64,000 nucleotides of DNA, taken from contig NZ_JASJUU010000010.1 in NCBI RefSeq assembly GCF_030125375.1, positions 134,447 to 198,446 on the forward strand, in the 5' to 3' direction. The DNA is from Pseudoalteromonas umbrosa. Lineage in GTDB: Bacteria > Pseudomonadota > Gammaproteobacteria > Enterobacterales > Alteromonadaceae. The notes beneath the pieces were generated by a model. It was not told where the DNA came from and ran no database searches. It saw only the letters and a program-made list of their open reading frames with translations. A program made the position numbers and the translations under genes. Shown one piece after another: positions 54,026 to 63,680 of this stretch (its first letter is position 1; each line of letters starts with the position of its first letter).

Positions 54026-54607
54026 TCACAGGCAGCCTTTAAGCTGTTCATATTCACTTTTTATTTGTTGAAAAGCACGTGTAGAGCCACCTTTATCTGG
54101 GTGGTTTTCTATGGCGAGTTGTCGCCAGCGCTTTTGTAATTCTGTTGCACAAAAATGTTCTGACAGTTGCCATTTTTTTAGTAATTGTGTGCGTTCAGAG
54201 GTACACATCGGCACATGAGAGGCATACCTTTTCCAGAATCCGTTTAATAGCGCTTCTATTTCGTCACTATTGGTATCGTAATTATACCAATCTAAGTAAT
54301 AATCTTTTAATGGGTCGGCTTTTTGGAGTGCTTGCTCATTATACATGGTTTGAGCTGAGACTTTCTGTTGTAAGTAGATGTCGAGATTGGATATGTGGAC
54401 GTCGTAACCACTTGACTGCAACTCATGTTGTAATTGATATAACGCATTCATGATAAGAAAGTTCTTTTTAAATAATTCTTTATGAGGATCTGAATCTAAC
54501 TCTGGTAAGGCGTTGTTTTTACTTATTCGGCTCGCTAATTCATGCACCTTTAGATGCTCGCCAGTCGAGATAATTTCAAAAATAATATCAAGTAATGGGT
54601 TGGTCAT
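54026..54607 (-). CDS. DNA-J-related protein with C-terminal J domain
   Basis: From ATG 54607 the protein has 193 residues; ATG 54625 is six codons earlier and neither start has a good ribosome site. The N-terminal two thirds (NPLLDIIFEIISTGEHLKVHELA; LIMNALYQLQHELQ) match the DNAJ-related domain, and the last 60 residues are a J domain with HPD in WRQLAIENHPDKGGSTRAFQQI. The J domain at the C-terminus is the known layout of this family. It probably stimulates a DnaK-type chaperone. It converges on dbpA with an 11-base gap. Confidence 0.85.
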   Translation of the reverse strand: MTNPLLDIIFEIISTGEHLKVHELASRISKNNALPELDSDPHKELFKKNFLIMNALYQLQHELQSSGYDVHISNLDIYLQQKVSAQTMYNEQALQKADPLKDYYLDWYNYDTNSDEIEALLNGFWKRYASHVPMCTSERTQLLKKWQLSEHFCATELQKRWRQLAIENHPDKGGSTRAFQQIKSEYEQLKGCL

Positions 54608-54693
54608 TGTCCGGTCTGTAAACATAGTGTATCTTCATTGCCTAAGGTATTGTTGATGAAATATTACGCTATTGCAAATTAGGATTAGCACGG

Positions 54694-57549
54694 ATGGCAT
54701 TGAGAAATACATGCTGTATGTTGATGGTGGTACTGGGACTCAGTTTTCAGGCCATGGCATCAGTAGTGTCTAATGAAATTCAGACATTGGAACAGCAAAT
54801 AGGAAATATTGCTCACCTAGATAACTGGCAAGAGCAAAAAATGGCTGCGGAGCAGCTATTAAACCACCCTCAACTGCAATTAAAGCAACGTTTTTCTTTA
54901 CTGCAAAATATGGGGAATACGGCTTTTTCACTGGGTCGTTACAACGATGGCATCGGTTACTTTAAAACACTTGAGCTGGCGGTAGAGGAACAGGGAGATC
55001 CACTGTGGTTGTTCAAGGCGATAAAAATGCAAGGTGTAGGTTGGTATCATGCCGGTGGTTTTTCTGCGGCTAAGATTGAGTATGAACGGGCCTTGATACT
55101 TGCAAAAAATCACTCACCAGCCATAGAAGTGGCGCACATTCAAAATAACCTCGGGTTAGCTTACTTAAAACTTCATGACTTATTAAACGCCCTTTCTTCA
55201 TTTACTGAGGCGCATTCCTTATATCAGTCACATGGCAACGAGCAAGATGAGGCTGACATTATTCTAAATATTACAGGTGTGTATATACGCTTACTCCGTT
55301 ATGAAAAAGCAGAAACCTTGTTACTTAAAGCCATTAAGCTGTTTGATAAATTGTCTGATGGGCGCGGCATGGCTTTAGCTCAAGCAAATTTAGGGGTCAT
55401 TTACACTCAAACGGATAGACTCGAGGAAGCGCGCACATTTTTACAGCGCGCAGCTGATTATTATGAAGCAGCCAATGATGTCACCTTTTTATCCTACGAG
55501 TATACGAACTTAGCGAGAGTGAGTATTGTGCTAGGTGAGTTTGAGCGTGCCGAAGTGGAGGCAAATTTTGCGGTTTATTATGCTGAAAAGTCGGAAAATT
55601 TAGAAAGTATGGCACAGGCTCTGCACATCAGAGCTCAGTTAGATTTCGTTCAAGGTAAAATTGTATCGGCCATAGAGGCCGCTCAACAGAGTGTGGAAAT
55701 CAGCTTGAAGTTAGGGGGGTCACTCCTGGCCAATCAATCTATGTCGATTCTTGCATTGGCAAAAGCCGCACAAGGAGATACGGCCCAAGCATTGTCGATT
55801 ATGATTGAATACAATCGAGTACGCTCAAAGCTACTTAACCAAGCTCTGTTCAAAGAGTCGGAAAAATACCAAAAGCAGTTTGAAGAAGGGGAGTTAAGCC
55901 AAGAACTTGCCAAACTCAAGCAAGCTCAGCAGCTACAAGAGCTGAAAAGCCATCAGCAACAACAGTTGATTTGGATGGGGTGCCTAGTGGTTATTTTTGC
56001 GCTGCTAGCATCTGTTGCTTGGTATCGACGTAGTTTAGAGCGCAAAGCAAAGTTAGATTTGCGTCACGAAGTTGCGCAACGAACAGCTGAACTACAAAAA
56101 ACGGCGGATCAGCTGCGCAATGCGAATCAAATTAAAAGCCAATTTTTGGCAAATATTAGTCATGAAATCAGAACACCACTGACAGCAATCCTTGGCTACA
56201 GTGAGAATATGCTCAGAGAAAACCAGCATAATGTCGACCTTCAGGAGCCACTTGAGGTGCTGCATCGTCAGGGCGTACACTTAAAAGAGTTGATCAGCGA
56301 TGTACTCGATTTGAGCAAAATAGAAGCTGAGCAACTTGAGTTAGAAATGACCGAGTTTAATGTGGAAGCACTGCTCACTGATATTACCGATATGTTTCAC
56401 CACCCTTGTATGGAAAAGTCACTTGAGTTGATAGTTGACCATCGACTTGAGACACCATATTGGGTGTGCTTGGATTATGTTAGGGTTAAGCAGGTGCTAA
56501 TCAACTTGCTGAGCAATGCCATCAAGTTTACCAAAAAAGGGCATGTTGAACTGATCGCTGAACCTTCTGAAGAAGGGTTGTTATTCACAGTAAGTGATAC
56601 AGGGATCGGTATGCCTGTTTCTCAGCTAGAAAAAATATTCGACTATTTTCAGCAGGGAGATAACAGTATTACACGACGGTTTGGCGGCTCAGGGCTAGGT
56701 TTGAGTTTATCTCAGCAGCTAGCCACTATGATGGGAGGGACCATCAGAGCCAGCAGTGAGCTCCATATCGGGAGCCGTTTTTCGTTTTGGCTGCCTTGTC
56801 AGCGACTCAATGCTTCGCATTATCAGACAGTTTCACAGCAGCCTAGCATTGGTGTTAGTGCCATGTTTAGCGGCGAGGTCTTAGTTGCAGAAGATCATGA
56901 TGATAATAGAGTGCTATTTGAACGTATTTTAGTTCAGCTAGGCGTTAAGGTTGAATCGGCTTGCAATGGTCGGGAAGCTGTTGAGAAATGCCTCAGTAGC
57001 TTTCCTGATTTGGTTTTGATGGATATACAAATGCCAGAAATGGATGGATTGGAGGCGCTTAAGTTATTGCGTCAAGCTGGTTATGAAGGACCAGTGTATG
57101 CGCTCACTGCCAATGTGATGGAACATGAAATCAGTTATTACCTAGAATATGGGTTTGCCGGTCATCTAAGTAAGCCTATTGAGCATAACAAATTAGTATC
57201 TGTCCTACACAGTGAATTAGATGAAGCCTGTGATACACCGTCTCATGGTGAGATAAGTATCGATATGACTGATTTAAGACAAAGCTTTGCATCGACTTTG
57301 GAGCAAGAGCGATATAAGTTAATTGATCTATGGCAAGACAATGATCACGACGGGTTACAATATCACTGTCATAAAATCGCAGGGGCCGCATCGGTATTTG
57401 GTTTTACAGCAATAGCGGACATCGCAAAGCAATTTGAACAAGCTCTTAAAGAGCAAAAAAGTGCGCAATATCAGGATTTGTTCTTGATTCTATGCGATGA
57501 ACTAAAAGTGCAGGCGTATTCAGAACAGTTCGATGTCACTGGAGTCTAG
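54694..57549 (+). CDS. TPR-sensor hybrid histidine kinase with REC and Hpt
   Basis: This 951-residue protein has a signal peptide (MLMVVLGLSFQAMA), about six TPR units in a periplasmic sensor (about 40-385), a coiled coil, one span (about 425-445), HisKA with His490 (NISHEIRTPLTAILGYSEN), HATPase (NLLSNAIKFTKKG; GGSGLGLSL), receiver with Asp777 (LMDIQMPEMDG) and a C-terminal Hpt with His893 (CHKIAGAASVFGF). A full phosphorelay up to the Hpt is thus in one protein; the final regulator is elsewhere. AGGA precedes the ATG. The last 30 bases overlap the convergent chemoreceptor gene. Confidence 0.9.
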   Translation: MALRNTCCMLMVVLGLSFQAMASVVSNEIQTLEQQIGNIAHLDNWQEQKMAAEQLLNHPQLQLKQRFSLLQNMGNTAFSLGRYNDGIGYFKTLELAVEEQGDPLWLFKAIKMQGVGWYHAGGFSAAKIEYERALILAKNHSPAIEVAHIQNNLGLAYLKLHDLLNALSSFTEAHSLYQSHGNEQDEADIILNITGVYIRLLRYEKAETLLLKAIKLFDKLSDGRGMALAQANLGVIYTQTDRLEEARTFLQRAADYYEAANDVTFLSYEYTNLARVSIVLGEFERAEVEANFAVYYAEKSENLESMAQALHIRAQLDFVQGKIVSAIEAAQQSVEISLKLGGSLLANQSMSILALAKAAQGDTAQALSIMIEYNRVRSKLLNQALFKESEKYQKQFEEGELSQELAKLKQAQQLQELKSHQQQQLIWMGCLVVIFALLASVAWYRRSLERKAKLDLRHEVAQRTAELQKTADQLRNANQIKSQFLANISHEIRTPLTAILGYSENMLRENQHNVDLQEPLEVLHRQGVHLKELISDVLDLSKIEAEQLELEMTEFNVEALLTDITDMFHHPCMEKSLELIVDHRLETPYWVCLDYVRVKQVLINLLSNAIKFTKKGHVELIAEPSEEGLLFTVSDTGIGMPVSQLEKIFDYFQQGDNSITRRFGGSGLGLSLSQQLATMMGGTIRASSELHIGSRFSFWLPCQRLNASHYQTVSQQPSIGVSAMFSGEVLVAEDHDDNRVLFERILVQLGVKVESACNGREAVEKCLSSFPDLVLMDIQMPEMDGLEALKLLRQAGYEGPVYALTANVMEHEISYYLEYGFAGHLSKPIEHNKLVSVLHSELDEACDTPSHGEISIDMTDLRQSFASTLEQERYKLIDLWQDNDHDGLQYHCHKIAGAASVFGFTAIADIAKQFEQALKEQKSAQYQDLFLILCDELKVQAYSEQFDVTGV

Positions 57550-58794
57550 ATCATCGGGCTGTGAGCTGGGCTTTTTCTCTATTTCAGATGTAGTCTGGTG
57601 TGTTCTACTTTTATCTACTCGTGGATCTAGGTCAGGCTCAGGCGTTTCCGTTTTAAAAATACTGAGTTTGTCATGAATACTCGAAGAGAGATTTAATAAA
57701 TCAGCGCTTGAAACCGCTTGTATTTTAGAGCTAGATAAAGCGTCTGAATTGAGCTCGACCATGGACTCAATACTTGACTGAGCCTCGTCTGATACCACTT
57801 TTTGTTGGGATACCTGAGAATGAATACTGTGCGACATGTCGTTGATCTCTAACATAGCATGTTCTATTTGATCGACTTCTTTGGTTGACTCTTCAGATAG
57901 CTGAACAGTCTTATCTGTTTCTTCTAGTGCTAACAGCATCAATGAATGTGCGCTATCCGTGCCAGCTTGAATTTTGCTGACCATTGCACGGACTTCTTGT
58001 GTTGACTGGCTGGTTCGTGCTGCTAAGTTACGTACTTCATCAGCGACAACAGCAAAACCTCTTCCTTGCTCTCCTGCTCGAGCAGCTTCAATAGCGGCAT
58101 TCAAGGCCAATAGATTCGTTTGGTCTGCAATGGCGTTTATAACGTCGATAACGCTACTGATTGCATCACTATCCGTCTTTAACGTTTCAATCTGTGTGCT
58201 AGTTTGACGAATATGATTCGCTAGGCTGAGTAAGCTCTGTTGGCTATTATCTGTATCGATACGTGTTTTTTTCACAGCTTCAGTTGCGCTTGCTACTGAG
58301 TTATAGATTTTCTCTAAATTTTCATCGAGCTCTCGTGAGACTACCAACATGCGATTGATTGAGCCTGCTAAGTCCTCGCCATGGGCATGTTGTATGGTGG
58401 CTTTTTGCGTCATTGACGCGTAGGTATCTCTCAAGTCATCCGCCATGGGGGATAGTCGAGCAGAGCAAGCGTAGACTTCGCAGATAAGGTGCTCAATGGT
58501 GGCAAGACCCGCATTGAGGGCGAGGCAAGTTTGCGGTAACTGCTTGTCCTTATCATCAAAGCGATAGGTTAAGTCTATTTGCGTATCACTGAGCAAAGCT
58601 TTGACTAAATTATCTAAGTAACTGCCCTTGTTAGTATGCTTTGAAATCATCAAATAGATGACGAAGGAGCTGATTAGCATTAAGGAACAAACAATAAGCG
58701 TGGCAGTAAAAGAAATATCAAAATAAATGGCGCATAGTACCGTAATAATAATGTTGGCGGATGTAGTACTGACAACACCGACGTTTAAACGCAT
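57520..58794 (-). CDS. Methyl-accepting chemotaxis protein-like, no extracellular sensor domain
   Basis: The 424-residue protein has two adjacent membrane spans (about 12-28 and 33-51) with only a few residues between them, so there is no periplasmic ligand domain. A cytosolic region with heptad helices leads to the signalling hairpin, ADQTNLLALNAAIEAARAGE and RGFAVVADEVRNLAART, the conserved receptor tip that contacts CheA/CheW. The C-terminus (about 375-424) is polar and acidic and lacks an NWETF-type CheR tether. It probably senses a membrane or internal signal. GGAG lies 10 bases before the ATG. The stop overlaps the TPR kinase gene. Confidence 0.87.
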   Translation of the reverse strand: MRLNVGVVSTTSANIIITVLCAIYFDISFTATLIVCSLMLISSFVIYLMISKHTNKGSYLDNLVKALLSDTQIDLTYRFDDKDKQLPQTCLALNAGLATIEHLICEVYACSARLSPMADDLRDTYASMTQKATIQHAHGEDLAGSINRMLVVSRELDENLEKIYNSVASATEAVKKTRIDTDNSQQSLLSLANHIRQTSTQIETLKTDSDAISSVIDVINAIADQTNLLALNAAIEAARAGEQGRGFAVVADEVRNLAARTSQSTQEVRAMVSKIQAGTDSAHSLMLLALEETDKTVQLSEESTKEVDQIEHAMLEINDMSHSIHSQVSQQKVVSDEAQSSIESMVELNSDALSSSKIQAVSSADLLNLSSSIHDKLSIFKTETPEPDLDPRVDKSRTHQTTSEIEKKPSSQPDDLDSSDIELF

Positions 58795-58895
58795 CTACTT
58801 GAAACTCCTTTCTATGAGCTTAAAAACGAAAGCTTTTTCCAATTAGACTAATAGGTATAGCCTAGTTCAAAAAGAAATCCAAGTTGGCAAGAGAC

Positions 58896-58926
58896 GAAAA
58901 AAAACCTGCCGTAGCAGGTTTTTTTA
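58896..58926 (-). terminator. Terminator of rho
   Basis: AACCTGC (58903-58909) pairs with GCAGGTT (58914-58920) around CGTA. The A-run at 58897-58904 gives a minus-strand U-tract right after the stem. It begins just after the rho stop. Confidence 0.88.
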
Positions 58927-60186
58927 TTATTTTCGCTTCATGGAGTCGAAGAACTCGTCATTCGTTTTACTCATCGATAGTTTATCGATGAGGAATTCCA
59001 TGGCGTCAATTTCACTCATTTCATGTACGATCTTACGTAAGATCCACATCTTTTGTAATTCGTCTGGTTTCGTCAGTAGTTCTTCGCGACGAGTACCTGA
59101 GCGGTTGAAGTCTATTGCAGGGAATACACGCTTTTCAGCAATCTTACGATTTAAGTGTAGTTCCATGTTACCAGTACCCTTAAACTCTTCGTAGATAACT
59201 TCGTCCATCTTAGAGCCAGTATCAATAAGTGCTGTTGCAATAATTGTTAAACTACCGCCTTCTTCAACGTTACGTGCGGCACCAAAGAAGCGTTTTGGTT
59301 TGTGAAGGGCGTTTGCATCAACACCACCTGTTAGTACTTTACCAGATGAAGGAATAACTGTGTTGTATGCACGGGCTAAACGAGTAATTGAGTCAAGCAA
59401 GATAACAACATCTTTTTTGTGCTCTACAAGACGTTTTGCTTTCTCAATAACCATTTCTGCGACTTGTACGTGGCGGCTTGCTGGCTCATCGAATGTTGAT
59501 GCGACTACTTCACCTTGTACTAAGCGCTGCATCTCAGTTACTTCTTCAGGACGCTCATCGATAAGCAGTACCATTAAGGTCGCATCTGGGTTGTTGTATG
59601 AGATAGATTGCGCAATGTTTTGCAGTAACATTGTTTTACCAGCTTTTGGCGGTGCTACGATAAGTGCTCGTTGACCTTTACCGATTGGTGAAGCTAGATC
59701 TAAAACACGTGCAGTAATATCTTCAGTACTGCCGTTACCGCGCTGCATAACTAAACGCTCATTCGCATGGATAGGCGTTAAGTTTTCGAATAATATTTTT
59801 GTTCTTGAGTTCTCTGGCTTATCAAAGTTTACTTCGTTCACTTTTAATAGTGCGAAGTAACGTTCGCCATCTTTAGGTGGACGGATCAGACCGCTAATTG
59901 AATCACCAGTACGCAAACTGAAGCGTCTGATTTGACTCGGCGATACATAGATGTCATCTGGCCCTGCTAAATATGAAGCTTCGGAAGAGCGTAAAAAGCC
60001 AAAGCCGTCTTGGAGAATTTCTAAAACACCGCCGCCGTAAATGTTTTCGCCGCTCTTAGCATGCGCTTTCAAAATAGCAAAAATAATATCTTGTTTTCTT
60101 AGACGGGCTACGTTTTCGAGTCCCATTGACTCGGCAAGTTTTACAAGCTCATTTATTGACTTGTCTTTAAGTTCGCGTAAATGCAT
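58927..60186 (-). CDS. rho: Transcription termination factor Rho
   Basis: The 419-residue protein begins with the Rho N-terminal helical domain (LRELKDKSINELVKLAES), then the RNA-binding cold-shock-like domain (GVLEILQDGFGFLRS; DDIYVSPSQIRRF), Walker A in IVAPPKAGKTMLLQNIA, Walker B in VVILLDSITRLARAYN and the Q/R-loop segments (VLTGGVDANALHKPKRFFGAAR). It is the hexameric RNA helicase that ends transcription of untranslated RNA. The 200-base gap to trxA holds the trxA terminator and the rho leader; in E. coli rho is autoregulated in its leader. Confidence 0.97.
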   Translation of the reverse strand: MHLRELKDKSINELVKLAESMGLENVARLRKQDIIFAILKAHAKSGENIYGGGVLEILQDGFGFLRSSEASYLAGPDDIYVSPSQIRRFSLRTGDSISGLIRPPKDGERYFALLKVNEVNFDKPENSRTKILFENLTPIHANERLVMQRGNGSTEDITARVLDLASPIGKGQRALIVAPPKAGKTMLLQNIAQSISYNNPDATLMVLLIDERPEEVTEMQRLVQGEVVASTFDEPASRHVQVAEMVIEKAKRLVEHKKDVVILLDSITRLARAYNTVIPSSGKVLTGGVDANALHKPKRFFGAARNVEEGGSLTIIATALIDTGSKMDEVIYEEFKGTGNMELHLNRKIAEKRVFPAIDFNRSGTRREELLTKPDELQKMWILRKIVHEMSEIDAMEFLIDKLSMSKTNDEFFDSMKRK

Positions 60187-60348
60187 ATTGGTGGGTTCTT
60201 TAATTAACGTTGTCTTCTCGTCGCACGAGGGATTGAGTTGATATTCGATAAAAGGTTAGTGGCTCTATAAGTTAGCAGCTAGCTAGCGAGTCGTCCAGTC
60301 TTTATACAAAAAATAAATCCATTTATTTATTGGTGGTCGCTAGGAAGC

Positions 60349-60377
60349 AAAAACCCAAATACGCTGTATTTGGGTTT
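60349..60377 (-). terminator. Terminator of trxA
   Basis: AAACCCAAATAC (60351-60362) pairs perfectly with GTATTTGGGTTT (60366-60377) around GCT, with U-rich RNA after the stem on the minus strand. It lies 10 bases after the trxA stop and separates it from rho. Confidence 0.85.
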
Positions 60378-60386
60378 TTTTAGGTT

Positions 60387-60713
60387 TTAAACGTTATCGT
60401 TTAAGAACTCAACAAGTTGAGTTTTAGATAATGCACCTACTTTAGTCGCAGCAACCGCACCATCTTTGAAAAGAAGTAGAGTAGGAATACCACGAATGCC
60501 AAATTTACCAGGTGTACCTGAGTTTTGGTCAATATTTAGTTTACCAATGCTTACTTTACCTGCAAACTCTTCTGCAACTTCATCAAGAATTGGGGCAATC
60601 ATCTTACAAGGACCACACCACTCAGCCCAAAAGTCCACAAGAACTGGACCGCTTGCATTTAGTACGTCAGCTTCAAAGCTATCGTCAGTTAATTGAATTA
60701 TTTTGTCGCTCAT
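60387..60713 (-). CDS. trxA: Thioredoxin 1
   Basis: The 108-residue cytosolic protein has the dithiol active site in VDFWAEWCGPCKMIAPIL, the cis-Pro loop GIRGIPTLLLFKDG and the standard length. It reduces protein disulfides with electrons from TrxB. It is divergent from rhlB, as in E. coli where the order is rhlB-trxA-rho. Confidence 0.97.
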   Translation of the reverse strand: MSDKIIQLTDDSFEADVLNASGPVLVDFWAEWCGPCKMIAPILDEVAEEFAGKVSIGKLNIDQNSGTPGKFGIRGIPTLLLFKDGAVAATKVGALSKTQLVEFLNDNV

Positions 60714-60805
60714 TATGTTCTCCGATAGAAATTTGGCGAATTATTTAGTGCGTATTTAAACACTCTTGTTTCTTATTGCAAGTTTAAACGTTATGCTTTA
60801 TTGCT

Positions 60806-62089
60806 ATGACTAAGACACATTTGACCAACACGAAATTTTCAGACTTTGCTTTAGCACCGGAAGTGGTCGCCGGTTTAACAGCGAATGGCTTCGATCATTG
60901 TACGCCAATTCAAGCAAAGTGTATGCCTTACGTATGTGAAGGCAGGGACATTGCGGGTCAAGCGCAAACAGGAACAGGTAAAACATTAGCGTTCCTAACC
61001 GCGACTTGTCATCGTTTAATGCAAACGCAACCAGAGCAGCAAACTTCGGGACAGCCGCGTGCTATTATCATGGCACCGACACGAGAGCTTGCAATACAAA
61101 TTCACAAAGATGCTCAAATTATCGCACCACACTGTAAATTAAATCTAGGTTTAGTATATGGTGGCGAAGAATACGAAAAACAACGGGCGCAGTTAGAAAA
61201 AGGTGTCGATATCTTAATTGGCACAACAGGCAGGCTTATTGATTTTTACAAACAAGGTGCATTTAACCTAAATAGTATCGAAGTTGTGGTCCTTGATGAA
61301 GCAGACCGTATGTTTGATTTAGGCTTTATTAAAGATATTCGATATTTATTTAACCGCATGCCTGGCACGCAAGAACGTATGAATTTACTCTTCTCTGCTA
61401 CCTTGTCTTATCGTGTGCAAGAGTTGGCCTTTGAGCATATGCATAACCCCATTCATGTTCAGATTGAACCTGATGTCAAAACGGGTAAACGTATCCAAGA
61501 GGAATTATTTCAGCCTTCTCAAGAGGACAAATTACCTTTACTTTTAACCTTAATAGAGGAAGAGTGGCCAGATAAAGCAATCGTTTTTGCTAATACCAAG
61601 CATAGCTGTGAAAACGTGTATGAGTGGTTAAAAGCGGATGGTCATCGTGTTGGTTTATTAACGGGTGATGTAAATCAAAAAAAGCGTCTATCTATTTTGA
61701 CAAAGTTTACCAAAGGTGAATTAGATCTATTGGTGGCTACTGATGTTGCTGCTCGTGGTTTACATATTCCAGAAGTAAGTCATGTTTTTAACTTTGATCT
61801 ACCAGATGATAGAGAAGATTATGTTCACCGTATTGGGCGTACTGGTCGAGCTGGGGCTTCCGGACATGCAATAAGTTTCGCATGTGAGCAATATGCATAC
61901 AATCTACATGAAATCGAAGAGTATATTGACCATGCAATTCCAATTTCACAGTATGATAAATCTGCATTGCTAGATGATATAAAAGCACCGGTTAAACAGC
62001 ATCGTAGAAATTACCAGTCAGGCCCTAGGAAACGTGGCAACACTCGTCGACAAGGTAATTACCATAAATCAGCGCCTAAACACGGTTAG
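60806..62089 (+). CDS. rhlB: ATP-dependent RNA helicase RhlB
   Basis: The 427-residue DEAD-box protein has the Q motif (HCTPIQAKCMPYVCEG), AQTGTGKT, PTRELA, GTTGR, DEAD, SAT and HRIGRTGRAG, and a short basic C-terminal tail (RRNYQSGPRKRGNTRRQG). The start (KTHLTNTKFSDFALAPEVV) matches RhlB, the helicase of the RNA degradosome bound to RNase E. Its position next to trxA, rho and gppA confirms it. gppA follows after 30 bases and is probably co-transcribed. Confidence 0.94.
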   Translation: MTKTHLTNTKFSDFALAPEVVAGLTANGFDHCTPIQAKCMPYVCEGRDIAGQAQTGTGKTLAFLTATCHRLMQTQPEQQTSGQPRAIIMAPTRELAIQIHKDAQIIAPHCKLNLGLVYGGEEYEKQRAQLEKGVDILIGTTGRLIDFYKQGAFNLNSIEVVVLDEADRMFDLGFIKDIRYLFNRMPGTQERMNLLFSATLSYRVQELAFEHMHNPIHVQIEPDVKTGKRIQEELFQPSQEDKLPLLLTLIEEEWPDKAIVFANTKHSCENVYEWLKADGHRVGLLTGDVNQKKRLSILTKFTKGELDLLVATDVAARGLHIPEVSHVFNFDLPDDREDYVHRIGRTGRAGASGHAISFACEQYAYNLHEIEEYIDHAIPISQYDKSALLDDIKAPVKQHRRNYQSGPRKRGNTRRQGNYHKSAPKHG

Positions 62090-62119
62090 AAGTAGTAAAG
62101 GTTAGTAGAGGTTACAAGC

Positions 62120-63622
62120 GTGGGATACAACTCACCACTTAACAATGTATATGCTGTAATTGACTTGGGCTCTAATAGTTTTCATATGCTTATTGCGAAG
62201 CATATGGCTGGTGGAGTCCATACGATTGGCAGAGTAAAACGCAAAGTGAGATTAGCCGCAGGGTTAAATGAACAAAATGTTTTATCACAAGAAGCGATGG
62301 AACGCGGGTGGGAATGTCTGTCTTTATTTGCAGAAAGACTACAGGATATTCCAGCGCAAAATATTAAAATTGTTGCGACGGCCACATTACGTTTAGCGAC
62401 GAATGCGGATGAGTTTAAGCAACGAGCTGAAAGTATACTGAGCCATAAAATTGAGGTTATCAGTGGTGAATTAGAAGCTTGTACTATCTACAAAGGCGTT
62501 GCCCATACATCAGCTTGTCATGGCAAGCAGCTTGTAGTTGACATAGGCGGGGCTAGTACCGAAGTTGTAATCGGAAGGGGCTTTGATGCGCAGATTTATC
62601 AAAGCCTGAATATGGGCTGTGTAACCTATCTTGAAAAATATTTTAAAGACGATAGGTTAAGCGATGAAAACTTTGCAAACTCAATTGCAGCAGCGCAAAA
62701 GACGATTGCCCCTTATGTTGAAGCTTTTCAGCAAGTAGGTTGGGAACTTGCTATTGGTGCTTCTGGTACAGTGCAAGCTATCCAAGAGATATTCTCGGCG
62801 CTCGGCTTAGACGAATACTTATCCCTTGATAAGTTGTACCATATAAAAAGCCTTGCTATAGAGTGTCAAACGATCCCTCAGCTGGACCTTCCAGGTTTAA
62901 GTGAAGAAAGGCGTCTCGTGTTTGTTTCTGGGCTGGCCATTCTAATAGCGTTATTTGAGTCACTTGAAATTGAAAGTATGGGCCTTGCAGGTGGTGCACT
63001 TCGAGAAGGTGTTCTTTATAGCATGATTGAAGACTTGAGTGTTGCGGATATAAGAAAGCGCACATTAAGTTGCTTTATTGCACGTTATCACGTGGATAAC
63101 TTGCAGGCGCAGCGAGTTTTTGAAATCAGTAACGGTTTTTTAAACCAGCTCAAAGGCTATTGGTCTGTTGATATGTGCTTTGGTAGTGATGCACTTAAAG
63201 CTGCATCTGTGATGCATGAGATTGGGTTGTTAATAGACTTTAAAGAGTATCATCTGCACAGTGCATATATATTGAACAACAGTGTGATGCCAGGTTATAC
63301 ACGAGCGCAGAAACAATTGGTTGCTGCGTTAGTTAGTTGCCATCGCTTAGATATAGATGCAGAGTTATTTTCACAGTTGGGTGTGAATCAACACTTAGCG
63401 GAAATATTAATTAGATTGTTACGTATCGGTGTAATTTTATCGATGCGTCGACAAGATGACGTTTTACCGGAACTATTCTTGACGGCTTCAGAGCCAGAGA
63501 CATTAACACTGACAATGCCAAAAAGCTGGCTAGATGCACATCCATTAATGCGCACTGAGTTAGAACAGGAAGCACGTTATCAGGAAAAGTGTGGTTGGCT
63601 TTTGAAAGTGGAAAGTGAATAG
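62120..63622 (+). CDS. gppA: Ppx/GppA phosphatase, GppA type
   Basis: The 500-residue protein has the actin-like ATPase-fold motifs of the family: VYAVIDLGSNSFHMLIAK, TATLRLATNADEF, KQLVVDIGGASTEVVIG and MGLAGGALREGVLYSM, followed by the HD-like C-terminal half. GppA converts pppGpp to ppGpp and can also cut polyphosphate. The neighbour rhlB favours GppA over Ppx. The start is GTG 62120 with GAGG eight bases upstream. Confidence 0.88.
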   Translation: MGYNSPLNNVYAVIDLGSNSFHMLIAKHMAGGVHTIGRVKRKVRLAAGLNEQNVLSQEAMERGWECLSLFAERLQDIPAQNIKIVATATLRLATNADEFKQRAESILSHKIEVISGELEACTIYKGVAHTSACHGKQLVVDIGGASTEVVIGRGFDAQIYQSLNMGCVTYLEKYFKDDRLSDENFANSIAAAQKTIAPYVEAFQQVGWELAIGASGTVQAIQEIFSALGLDEYLSLDKLYHIKSLAIECQTIPQLDLPGLSEERRLVFVSGLAILIALFESLEIESMGLAGGALREGVLYSMIEDLSVADIRKRTLSCFIARYHVDNLQAQRVFEISNGFLNQLKGYWSVDMCFGSDALKAASVMHEIGLLIDFKEYHLHSAYILNNSVMPGYTRAQKQLVAALVSCHRLDIDAELFSQLGVNQHLAEILIRLLRIGVILSMRRQDDVLPELFLTASEPETLTLTMPKSWLDAHPLMRTELEQEARYQEKCGWLLKVESE

Positions 63623-63637
63623 CCTTCTTGACTGAAA

Positions 63638-63672
63638 AATCACCAGAAAGATGCTGTGGTGGTTTGTTTTTG
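63638..63672 (+). terminator. Probable terminator of rhlB-gppA
   Basis: AATCACCAG (63638-63646) pairs with CTGTGGTGGTT (63654-63664) with one bulge and a G-U, followed by TTGTTTTTG. The stem is imperfect but the U-tract is good, and it lies just after gppA and before the rRNA promoter. Confidence 0.6.
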
Positions 63673-63680
63673 TTCGATTG

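Noticed and set aside
60187..60348. Possible riboswitch or leader peptide before rho
   Set aside because: The leader is short and AT-rich with no clear known riboswitch fold and no leader ORF that could be supported.
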